64,000 bases of DNA from Macrobrachium rosenbergii. Taxonomy: Eukaryota; Arthropoda; Malacostraca; Decapoda; Palaemonidae. The notes beneath the pieces are model-generated. The model saw only the letters and a program-made list of their open reading frames with translations. It was not told the DNA's origin and did no database searches. Of the stretch, positions 34,701 through 42,688 are shown piece by piece (position 1 is the stretch's first letter; each line of letters opens with the position of its first letter). The stretch lies in NCBI RefSeq assembly GCF_040412425.1, contig NC_089755.1:51983798-52047797 (forward strand), given 5' to 3'. The position numbers and the translations under genes were made by a program.

Positions 34701-36629
34701 GGCGTAAACTTTAAAATCTGGGTTATGGGGCTCGGTGAGCAAAACAGATACTTTTTCATTAAGCGAGGATAGAGTAAACAGGTCCAATTCTACAGTAGGA
34801 ATATTTTCCTCCTCTTCGTGTTTGGGTGACAATACCGGTTCATTCTCAACATCTTCATGACTTTGTTCGTTAAACATTGTGTCCAACCCTGATAAATTAG
34901 GAGTGCTCACTTCACTAACTTCCTCTCTGCGAGGGCGTCCAACTGGCCTTTTCTTTTTCCCACCACCACGTTTGCCTTTAGGTGTCTGGTGAGATGTCTT
35001 TGGAGTGCATTTAGGAGTATCGCATTTGTTCTCTTTAAATTTCCTTCCATATTTCTTTGGATTAACTGAGATGGTTGGACTAGTTCTTTTGCCAACTTTA
35101 GGTGTATGACATTCACTGTCTGTTAACACATTTTTACCCTTTTTCCTCACTTTCACTTTGTTAGTAATTGGAGTTTCCATGTTGACGTCACCTCCTGGTT
35201 CCAGCACAGGCTTCAGGACTTGCTTTCGGCGTTTTTTATTGGACACAGGCTTTGATCTCTCTGCTTTACCATTACAGTCACCCTTTTCTCTAGGTACAAT
35301 GCTTTGAGTGCTTACAGGAAGTACAGATTTTTGTTTGGTGTTGGGCTTCCCTTTCTTTGCTAGAGACTCTTTCTCCTTCTGAATTTTTTCTAAACTTAAA
35401 GCAAATTCCTCAAATATATCATCACAATGATTAAACTTTAAAAATGCAAGCTTTTCATCTGGACCTTCCATGTCTAGCATCAATTCCTTCTTTTTGTTAC
35501 TCACTCCTTTAGTCCTGGTATGAGACGCCTCACTTTTTTCGCCAGGAGATTTTACTGTTGTTTCAACACCCACATTCGTACTTTTATTTTTATTTGTCCT
35601 TTCTAAATCTACATTTTTTCCGGACAAAGTCTTGTTACTTGGGCACTTTTCTACAACCTTGTAAGTTCTAGATATTATTTTCTTATCAACATTTATTAAT
35701 GGTTTCCCTAATTCTGCACAGAGCTTGGTCTTCATTTTTGACAGCTTGTTTGAACTTGTAGTGGCCACAATATTCCCACCACTGATCTGCACAGTGGTGA
35801 CACCACTGACTGACTTGGCAAAAGGAGGACTGTTTTGCAACACTGCACTACCAGCGGGTAAAACTTTGCACATGCCAGTTTTACTGGATATAGGCATTCT
35901 AATCTTTCCATCCGATATATTTCTATTAGCTTTCATAATGATTCGAGGCCCATAGGTCACAACAGGTACACCATTGTTAAACGGCACAGACGGTCGCACA
36001 ATGATCTTCCCTCCTATTCCACCGGAGGAGTTCTGAAGGCGTATATTTGGATAAACCTTTCCATCCGACGTTATTAATTTATATGCTGGTTTGGTAAGAC
36101 TCGCACTGGAAGTTACTTCAATATTATTATTAGATTTATTGCTGGAACTGCCACCAAGTGGCTGTCCTGCAGACACAGTCTGACCACTGACTTTAATCAC
36201 ATAACTTTTCACAGGCTTTGGCGTAGCCTCTGCATTATTATCACTAGAGAGCTCACCGAGTGACGTGGCATTTTTATTGACTTTTATAATGCCATGAAAT
36301 TTTCTCAGGTGCAAAGACATCCCACTATTCTGCACCCACATGGAACACAATGAACACCGCAACAAACCCATTTCAAGTAATTTAAATTCGTGTACCTGAT
36401 CAGTCTCAGCCTTATCTATAAGGTGAGACTGGTAGTGCAATGTGGTGGTAAACAGGCGATCACAACATACATGTTGTAGTGTTTCTTCCACACCCCCAAT
36501 CCCTGGTAGGGGTAAGGAGGAAGACTGATAGATTTTGGCATCTTCTGAAGGAGAGGAAATGGGTCCCTTAACTCTTGTTAGTACAAAGTTGATGGGCGAC
36601 ACTTTCCCTCCATCAGGGCGCAAGGTATT
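28755..36629 (-). CDS. Unrecognised large nuclear protein: zinc finger, AT-hook, WHGRGAKLKAQ repeats, DIRxFF motifs (main exon)
   Basis: A single 7875-bp exon encodes residues 6-2629. It begins after acceptor ttgcattacag (AAT ACC TTG...) and joins in phase 0 to a start exon at 42603-42617. Visible parts, with approximate residues, are: a C2H2 finger (C97-x2-C100-x11-H112-x4-H117); an AT-hook (KKRPVGRPRR, about 565); a compact non-repetitive segment (about 618-708, with FKVYASMDAIFVGDSALG); long acidic/Ser-rich and basic stretches; five WHGRGAKLKAQVLIQDQQ-type modules (about 1960-2255); DIRSFF (about 2290) and DIRTFF (about 2496); and an ordered C-terminus (KWYGLGNFPFPLDQLCDW). AT-hook, finger and basic clusters point to a chromatin-associated nuclear protein. 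The DIRxFF motifs resemble the N-terminal MDIRKFF of RFC1 and degenerate PCNA-binding PIP boxes. I do not recognise the family. Stops in all other frames over 7.9 kb make coding certain. Confidence 0.93.
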   Translation of the reverse strand, partial: NTLRPDGGKVSPINFVLTRVKGPISSPSEDAKIYQSSSLPLPGIGGVEETLQHVCCDRLFTTTLHYQSHLIDKAETDQVHEFKLLEMGLLRCSLCSMWVQNSGMSLHLRKFHGIIKVNKNATSLGELSSDNNAEATPKPVKSYVIKVSGQTVSAGQPLGGSSSNKSNNNIEVTSSASLTKPAYKLITSDGKVYPNIRLQNSSGGIGGKIIVRPSVPFNNGVPVVTYGPRIIMKANRNISDGKIRMPISSKTGMCKVLPAGSAVLQNSPPFAKSVSGVTTVQISGGNIVATTSSNKLSKMKTKLCAELGKPLINVDKKIISRTYKVVEKCPSNKTLSGKNVDLERTNKNKSTNVGVETTVKSPGEKSEASHTRTKGVSNKKKELMLDMEGPDEKLAFLKFNHCDDIFEEFALSLEKIQKEKESLAKKGKPNTKQKSVLPVSTQSIVPREKGDCNGKAERSKPVSNKKRRKQVLKPVLEPGGDVNMETPITNKVKVRKKGKNVLTDSECHTPKVGKRTSPTISVNPKKYGRKFKENKCDTPKCTPKTSHQTPKGKRGGGKKKRPVGRPRREEVSEVSTPNLSGLDTMFNEQSHEDVENEPVLSPKHEEEENIPTVELDLFTLSSLNEKVSVLLTEPHNPDFKVYASMDAIFVGDSALGDVTNQIGYVTDSNNVVFVNPGHFLFPNVQELDKFVPSSILTVKEKMNLSPRKLCKRATDGKLSVISKENQYVNESPKGMEHNQESQGNNKRESKISPAKKKTSIADSKVHSYTGPKKSLKDKSLGLMVSSSDVARDSKENVPLARMDGSSGNSKDVRVRRRSARYSGENKGDEQMPSILTKDEELSSAEIEIKKGEPRSRRMSESLKLGRNVQVKHLIDDQGKEESVDCDKVLKVVISPIKSEFQSLVQELKEGLLKSSEKHRVALLFDGDCPERIPYKKKLDCNFKDSNVRSEDNDTVILSKQRLRTRSADSVPCGKGSRANPLPSDISSNTYNRLSRRKGRLKSESDSSFRTQHNSEETEISEQALKMTVLSQSRPEFRNSGSTSENNSDGVSRNGRRKSLSKSTSESLSEEDSSTAVTALAENSVIKGKNFDIKNEPSVIRNRPVRERRPSSKWLESLAFGKCSKKLSTPKLRTERSLSDTSDQSSSGKLGNNGESAKTLDMKKLRDEVRSLTIISRNQNGGPGIATNNKDVNVDSVLCDSEISECIQSKVYNSNVGHKSIDHNETSAVLAKSKAESNDDWEKGSEMVEDSVGDLLDIDRAGNLKNSVEDETRDTEVSHEEEFLCKIDGSQKLNLQQKTKKKKHKTIQYNTHVESIIDEMVVEADNKMTVGTIIDSEAINQDKKEKLLEGGMDEDKMKCTVGNIDDCKELGVCFEEVEDETDINVKSEKQEQPLEKGTKGVATEVCSLMKCDGQVSGLRIEQKVTQNDEGTECRELSLQHDRRDKKNDSLDDVFTSTVTKLDLSESLEYSGELNCEGTTLVSEDSLCKSVSGKEISSVDSSGESTAESCTGEFLTSSEESSTEQSLSIAEDDEVVVQRKYKVDLCKSTLLSKVIRIDEEISIKVNQEEQANIFYTLNKGDLSDEGPDSPDGARKFTDFEEDKLLEEILDEPENSPQEKLNFVEELEKSSNRKGLLKCDKNTEGLVKHRPNTHAKLEENRNQSMMSTFSEFEGVESDWNEDSESEEVPWTNHEKSELRDHKFLNNLEDNHKISDFLVNDTLVGNQKEEIVCKDERSTKLDLTQEGMECKIKSCDAGFLSQPTSDFMAYPEDGCENDVSSNVVGNLEKTVEKSITNVKLPEAASSTKVSEEVNIEVPVNPKINFENTPAGSFDSSEETIKKEASTRDLQLQEEGKDTDIHEEICKEDDAGEKISEKILGKEILNDTEMCMKEVPTNIGNSVIKRDVSPRLSKELSIVCSDSSTVGSRSPPGKREKCRSPRATGPLSPLKTSPPLCPSREWHGRGAKLKAQVLIQDQQSGVTTQVLIHDQQTGVTSSERGKHSPRSTAHSPLKISPELSPPREWHGRGAKLKAQVLIQDQQTYVTDSEKERHSPKSTTDLSPLKVSPELSSPREWHGRGAKLKAQVLIQDQQTYVTDSERERHSPKSTTDLSPLKVSPKSTTDLSPLKVSPELSSPREWHGRGAKLKAQVLIQDQQTGVIDSHVVCSSLGISDVKGFGTDGLDDKSGAHVKSEKDKTSSSAKITSPKASGVSHCNTGVSVKSPKPPKLVHDDRKWQARGAKLKAQIMISDQQNGQMNTLVEPMDKCYSPVLKSPPAKKAKLGSPPVNMKDIRSFFTVQKPSEQKFKKGVSGSDATPKSSSSTQANNLIADSPSSPSSASSSSAWKIRSPSADFTNKHSLLDDIASDEKSFVKANPVTKPNDKHKWNGTIIHHNESDNWSGRMVSHIAASSTMLVSPDNSKSSEPNHKVSPHSAETSCMPLSPSTGNSTFVKPELHSLGSTKLLSSPQCITDSSNRDSPQTFRRRKLKLYSVTSSDIRTFFAPVKSVKRKLESAPPIDCKAVKWEEESSLLKLPKTADVPEIHPLQTTCHPSKIISEKFQTLDSETSPDFEGFLYGSRQSGVRARTLVRLITLIKNKKWYGLGNFPFPLDQLCDWNDGMLEDRLFDKHS
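29880..30790 (-). repeat. Coding tandem repeat of the WHGRGAKLKAQ module
   Basis: Five modules carry (R/K)(E/K)W(H/Q)(G/A)RGAKLKAQ. Three central ones are spaced about 51 residues (153 bp) apart and are nearly identical in DNA. The last (KWQARGAKLKAQIMISDQQ) is diverged. A 39-bp unit encoding KSTTDLSPLKVSP is duplicated in tandem at about 30250-30330. Confidence 0.95.
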
Positions 36630-37650
36630 CTGTAATGCAAGAGAAAAGCATCAGTAATTCCTGTACACAAAATATAAGGAGTCTATTCCTTCCAGTATCC
36701 TAAAACCAAAAGCTTCGCATCTTTTCTAAGAACATTTACCAACACTACAATCTTCTTGGTACTGTACAGTATTTTACCAAAAGAAATCAAAATTCTGTAT
36801 TTCACAAGTTCAATTTCAGTACAATAAATCACAGCTAAGCTGTAAATACCGATATACAGTACTTAAGCAACGTCAACACCACAGAAAGCTTTTGGAACTC
36901 ATCAATACTGCAGTGTGCCTTGAGCAAGTCACTGTAGGCAGTACTAAAGGTTCTCTGGAAGTTTCCCCTAAGCACCAGTTGCACTACTCTGACTTTTTCT
37001 TTTTATTTGAGATTTAGCTGTCCAATTTTTTTTTTTTTATTTAACTTCTCTACATCCATTACAGGATAAATTCTTTCTGGTAAGCCTTACTCAGACTAAA
37101 AATGACTCAGTGGTCTGGTTAACTATTTAATAAAAAAAAATTAGAAAAATGTCTTTGGGAAATGTTTAATATACTCTATCAGCCTGATTCTCTGATTTAA
37201 GATTGCATGTTAAATTTCTAGCACCGCATATTAGCAGTCATCCTAAAAGGTAAATTAGAGATTGGTAGTAACAATTTATGGATCCTCAAATTTTTTTTTT
37301 TGAATGTAAAAGAAAGCAACGCTTAAAATGAGAGATGCAATTTGATTGGATGGGGCAATTTTTAAATCTAGGCCACAATAGTACTGTATAAAGTTTCATA
37401 ATTACAGGAATATTTCTGTGTTCATTTTATTTTCAGTTGCTTGTCCAATATGCCAACAAAGAAATGCCTGATTTGGATCTAGTTAGGCTTTTCTATGTAG
37501 AAAATTGCTTTGGAAAATGCAGCATTCTGTGACTGAATTATCCTCTAAGTAGTGTTATACAAGAAACTAGATTACAGTTGGAAAGGATTAAAGCTTGCTT
37601 GGAAATGTTGCTCAACATAATTTGATTGTCAGTGCAACATAATGTTTCAC

Positions 37651-37653
<3 letters not shown>

Positions 37654-37712
<59 letters not shown>
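37654..37712 (+). repeat. (AG)n microsatellite
   Basis: A 59-bp perfect AG run lies in the first coding intron of the minus-strand gene. Confidence 0.98.
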
Positions 37713-37715
<3 letters not shown>

Positions 37716-37875
37716 ATTTCACGTACCTATGTTTACTAAATCTAAAGTGAAATTGAAGGATTGCAGATAGAGGGTACATGGCAAGGAAGCTCAATTGCTG
37801 TTCATTTTTAATCTATCTTGTGTAGATGAATGATGATGTGACAGTATATATAATTATATATAATTATTTTCCTTA

Positions 37876-38760
37876 CAGGAAGGCAGCAGCGAGATGCTGT
37901 GGGCAGGATCTTTAGCGAACCAAGACCTATTGTGTCTGGAGTTCCACAGGGCAGTGTTCTTGGTCCACTGTAATTTTCAGTGTATACAGCAATATGGTTG
38001 TTGGCCTGGAAAACAAGGTTGTTCAGTATGCCGATGATGCAACACTTGTGGGTGTAGTGAAGCCTCCACTTATGAGAATTGAAGCTGCCTTCAGCCTCAA
38101 TTGGGACATGGTGTAATTGGTGCAGTATGGGGCTGAACTCCAGTAAAACAAAAACACTATTAATTAGCAGATCTCATACAGAGTTCCCACCCCATCCTCC
38201 CCTTCAGGTTGATGGAACTTTGCTGAATGAGTCTGAAGCTTTAACTATTCTAAGTGTAACTTTTGACTCGCATCTAACTTTTGAGAAACGTCTAAAGTTT
38301 CAGCAAATGACGCACAAAAGTTTTTAAGGCCTCATTTTTATAACAGTGATAATATCAATGCAACCTGTTTTAGGTCATTTGTACTTCCTTTACTGGAATA
38401 CCATTGTTCGTTTGGATGTCTGCTTCTGCCACAGATTTATCTATTTTAGATATAGTGGATTGTGGTGGTAGGTTTCTCGTTTATCACTTTTTCATGAGTT
38501 GTATTTCAACAGAGATCTCTCATATTCACAATTGATCCCTGATCCCTCTTTATCTGCCAAGAGCAACCAGATTCACTGAACAGCAGCACAAACATGCAGT
38601 AAATGTGCTTTGCTGTCAAACTTTTCAGTTCCAGAGGTCCTTTATTCATCACACTGTTGGATTGTGGAACAGCCTCCCAGAGGATGTCGTGCAGTTGGAA
38701 CTTTAGAAGTTCAAGTGGAAATGCAATGCATTACTACCCTAATACTATTCTTGTATTTTA
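37876..38760 (+). mobile_element. Non-LTR retrotransposon (LINE) reverse-transcriptase remnant
   Basis: Translated with frameshifts, it reads SGVPQGSVLGPL, then QYADDATLVGVV (the YADD catalytic motif). It continues with NSSKTKTLLISRS, LTILSVTFDSHLTFEKRL and finally FQRSFIHHTVGLWNSLPEDV, the usual C-terminal signature of jockey/CR1-like RT ORFs. At least two frameshifts and several stops make it dead. Only the second half of the RT domain onward is present, consistent with a 5'-truncated LINE. Confidence 0.9.
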
Positions 38761-40558
38761 ATACATTTTTATCTATTTATTAATTTTTTTTTCTTTAACA
38801 AGTTTATCTCTTCTTTCTGTATTTCCCTTTACTTCCTCTGGCTTCTTCCTAACACCTTATTCTTTGGACGCTTGAATTTCAAGTCAATGGTTTCATCTGA
38901 ATAACAATAATAATAATAATAATTAAAATTTGACACTTTCAGTCCAACTGTATACCAATGAATCAATATATAGTCCAGTACTTCTTTACATACAGTATAT
39001 GCCATAATCATATATGTTAGCTTCAATGGTTCTTTAATTCACCATCATCATTCCAATCTATTATTTATCTGACAACATATTTCACTTTTTTGTTTTTATA
39101 AAACGATTACCTATATTATAGTGGATTATAATTCTGGAATAACTTAGTCAAATTTTTACGTTTAAATAAGAGCTATGAATGCACTCCAGTCTTCATACAA
39201 TATTTCTATATCACAATACAATACAATGTATACAATGTACATTTTGATTATTGGGTGCTCTCAACCATAATCATTAATTTACCTTTATTATATATGGCCA
39301 GACCAACAACAGGTATTTAACTTGGAGGTCTGGTTAATACTAATCCATATCAATGCAAAATCCAACAGTAATACCAAAATGCAGAAGTAGGACCCCAAAC
39401 CTCACATCAGAAAATAAAACTACAATTCAGGGATATGCTGTTTTTGGAAAACCTTAGATATAAAAGTGGATTGGATGCAACCTAGAGAGTGATGAAAGAT
39501 AAAATCTAGCTACACAAATACTGTATACAATACGGGGAATAAGTTATGCTAAGAGGCCCTTCAATTATGTGTCATATTTTTAGCAAGGACTTCATACTCT
39601 CACTCCCAACTATGAAATTTATCAAATGGAAATTCAAATTTTCTTCAAGAGGCACAAAAATTTTGCAAAGCTAGATTGAAAAAAGCTATGCCAAATTCTT
39701 ATTACTATATCATACAAAAAAAAAAAAAAGCATTGGTAACTTATTTTGCCACTTCACTCACTTGACTTACCATGTCCTCTGTAGAGTCATGCTCACTCTA
39801 AGATGTTCACATTCTCCTTAACATTCTTGCTAACCTTCTCTATATTTTTATTACTTGCAATTTTTTCTCTCACTTTCTTCTTGACTAGCTACCTGTCCAT
39901 GCTCATCTACACCTGCACATGCAATTGCACCCCTATATCTCCATTTTTCTTCAGAGAAACCTTTCATTTTCCATTCCAACCAAATCAGGGTTCAAACTGG
40001 ATCAGGGCTCATAATGAGAAATTCTCTTGTATGCTAAAAATATACATACAGGACATTCATTAACGAATCATTACTAAAATAACATGTTTAAATGTTATAA
40101 TTACAACTGTTTTTCTTCCAAGGATGTCATGAATACTTGGAGGCTGAAGAAAAGCAACCTCTACAGTTGCTACGAAAATGTTGTTTTCCTAGGACCAAGA
40201 AACTCTTTTCTTGAGATCAAAGAAATTAGCATTTCCCAGCAACAAGAAATCCTTTTCTTAAGATCCAGGAAATGAGGATCCCTACTCTGAGTCAACAAGT
40301 CTGAAAACCTGAGATCTTTGCCAAAAGACGAAGATACTTTTTCTTCTTCACTTCTGGTTCTCTCTTCCGTAACCAAGATATGGCTTGAGGATGACTGCTG
40401 ATTTTGAGGAGTGAAGGGTCTGAGATGCTGGTTGGTGTGAGGCTTTGAACAATAAAAGAACTTGTGAGGTGAAGCAGATCTAGATGCTGAAGACAAAGCA
40501 GAGAGAGAGCTACTCACCACCAAAACAAAAAAGGCTTCTTTGCTGGTTTTTCACAGGT

Positions 40559-41033
40559 TTAAGCCATGATACATAGCAATTCTTTTTCCCATGAGGTTAA
40601 GTTATCTAGACATGGGATAGAATAAACCTTAGGTAAGACCTTTGCTTTGAAATTGTTCTTAGCTGTGAACGAAGACAAGAAGGAGAGTTCACCTCCTCTA
40701 AACAAAAAGCCTATGTAAGAGGAAATAGCCTGCAGTTTGCTTACCCTTTTAGCCAAAGCTAAGGACAGCAAAAATAGTCTTGACTATAAGGGACTTCAAG
40801 GAAGACTCATTTAAGGGTTCAAAAGGAGCACCTTTTAAATACCTAATTACTATATAAAGGTTTGTGGACAAAAGAGGGGGTACTATCTTAGGGTTTTCTA
40901 GCTGAAATGAGTGAATTGCTTCTCGCAAGTCCAAATCAAAGAGTAACTCTAATACAATGTGCCTTAAAACAGAGGACAACATAGACCTATACCCCTTAAT
41001 AGCAGATACGGAAAGTCCTTTAGCACATCTCAA
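40559..41033 (-). pseudogene. DIRS-like tyrosine recombinase pseudogene
   Basis: Two overlapping open stretches (41033-40749 and 40771-40559) share one recombinase separated by a frameshift. The conserved Arg of the catalytic set is probably that in LALAKRVSKLQ. The later His-x-x-Arg and Tyr motifs are not found downstream, so the copy is truncated. Confidence 0.8.
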
Positions 41034-41240
41034 GAATCTAAAGAACTAAGCAGTATTACATTGTTAATGTTAGTATGAGTGCTCAAGATACCTCTAGGTC
41101 TGCACCACTCTCTATACAGAGACCATTGTTCCCAATACAAGTCAAGAGTAGATTTTCTCCTAGGAACAAGGATTGAGACTCTACACACTTTAGAAAATTC
41201 TCTTGCTCTAAGGAGTTATTGATAGTTTCCATGCAGTTAG

Positions 41241-41711
41241 CTACAGCATGGGGGTTCCACAAGGAGAGAAGTCTGGGAATTTTAACTCAAATTTGCATAG
41301 ATCTAGAAACCAGGTCTTCCTGGACCAAGGGGAGATCAGGACCATGACAGTATTCCTGGACTTGGAATTTCTGAATTGCCCCTTGCAACAATGCGAATGG
41401 GGAAAACGCACAGGTGAAGATTCCAGATCCACTGCACAGGTTGGAGGGTCTGGAATCAGCGACACGTACAGTTGCAGTCTTGCCCTCAGGCAATCCTCTC
41501 ATTCAGATAGAGGAGAATCTTTATACCCAGTTGATGCAGCCATTTTGCAAACGGACAGAACCATAGTAAGAACCTGATGAGCAAAACTCAGGCCAAAACA
41601 GAGAGCTCAAAATTGAAACACACTGCCTTCAAAGACGAAGTGAAGAAACTTCCAAGACTGCTGGTGGATGGAGACATCAAAATAGGTGTCTTTTATGTTG
41701 ACAGAAAACAT
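41241..41711 (-). pseudogene. DIRS-like RT/RNase H pseudogene
   Basis: The first block reads VNIKDTYFDVSIHQQSW, with an in-frame TGA before ALCFGLSF. Another TGA precedes EDCLRARLQL, then SLIPDPPTCAVDLESSPVRF and the tryptophan-rich SPWSRKTWFLDLCKFEL follow. It is nonfunctional. Confidence 0.8.
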
Positions 41712-42602
41712 CTAGGCCCCTTTTTCCGAGGCAGCTAAAAAATGGAGAAAGAGAAATTTACAAAGAAACTGAGTTTCAACACATCTAATGGTATCTAACT
41801 GTATTCTCGCTGCAGTTGCTGCCTCATGGTCATTTGCTTCAGCTTTTCCCACTGCTCCTCCTAATATGGCTCCTATCCTGGTTTCATCTTTTTATAATTC
41901 ATCTCTTCATGATGGCAACAATTCTCCAAAACTCCCCTAAAAGAAGTAACTGGTTTACTTCTCTAACTTCGTATGATTCCCCAAGCTCTTTCTTCCCCAG
42001 CCATATCAAGATAATCTCATTAATGTTTGCCCCTGAGGAACAGAAAGTATGTCCTCTCTCCTTGCAAGATACACTGTTGTTCTTTGAGAGATAATCAGTG
42101 TTATAGTATGTTAGATTCTACATAATGAGCTACTTTTCAGAAAATATAGAAAATTCCAAGTCAACATGCATTCAGTCTGTTGAGATTGTCATTTTGGGCT
42201 TGACACAAGATAATATTCCCTGGTTCATATTGGAGGCAAACTCCTGCTCATGACATAGTTTAAATCCACATAAGCTGCACTCCAAATTTATCAAGCTACA
42301 ATGCCCAAAGAACACATGAAACATATTAGTGAAATTTCACTTCTTTCATACTACTATTTACAAGGTCATCATTTAAAAATCCTACCAGCAAGACCAACCA
42401 CTACTACATTCCCAATAATCCCATTATAGGAAAAGGTAACATACACATGGAAAAACAAAAACATACAAAATACATACAAAAAAGCCTTCACAGTCTGAGA
42501 GATCCTTCCAAAGTTGCAACAGAGGAAAACTATGGCACGCAAACTAAAAGAAGAGTAGCCACTGTACAAGGCAACCTTCCAAACTTCTCTCAACACACTG
42601 AC

Positions 42603-42688
42603 CTGCATATTGTTCATGGCAAAACAATCACACCTATGTCTGCGTTGAATGGGCAAATTAATTTTGCATACAATGGGTGATCATATAC
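42603..42688 (-). CDS. Start exon of the giant-exon gene (5' UTR plus five codons)
   Basis: The acceptor ttttttgtttcag precedes 86 bases ending ATGCAG|gtcagt. The start ATG (42617-42615, context TTTTGCCATGA) encodes MNNMQ and leaves in phase 0, exactly matching the phase-0 acceptor at 36629. A short upstream ORF (ATG ATC ACC ... TAA) lies in the same exon. The start is inferred from splice phase and Kozak-like context, because the main exon has no suitable ATG at its 5' end. Confidence 0.6.

Larger units (their letters stand above)
40559..41820 (-). mobile_element. DIRS-like (tyrosine recombinase) retrotransposon remnant
   Basis: On the minus strand the order is a reverse-transcriptase block, an RNase H-side block and a tyrosine-recombinase block. 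The RT block reads MFSVNIKDTYFDVSIH ... ALCFGLSFAHQVLT. The RNase H-side block reads FPHSHCCKGQFRNSKSRN and then SPWSRKTWFLDL. The recombinase block has WCRPRGI, SAIKGYRSMLSSVLRH, FEPLNESSLKSLIVKTIF and LALAKRVSKLQAIS. RT/RH followed by a recombinase rather than an integrase is the DIRS order. Stops and frameshifts interrupt every block, and the second half of the recombinase is missing. Confidence 0.85.
36630..42602 (-). other. First coding intron of the giant-exon gene
   Basis: This 6-kb intron contains a (GA)n tract (37654-37712), a non-LTR retrotransposon fragment antisense to the gene (about 37876-38760) and a DIRS-like remnant in the sense orientation (about 40559-41820). The rest is AT-rich with no gene. 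Confidence 0.8.
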
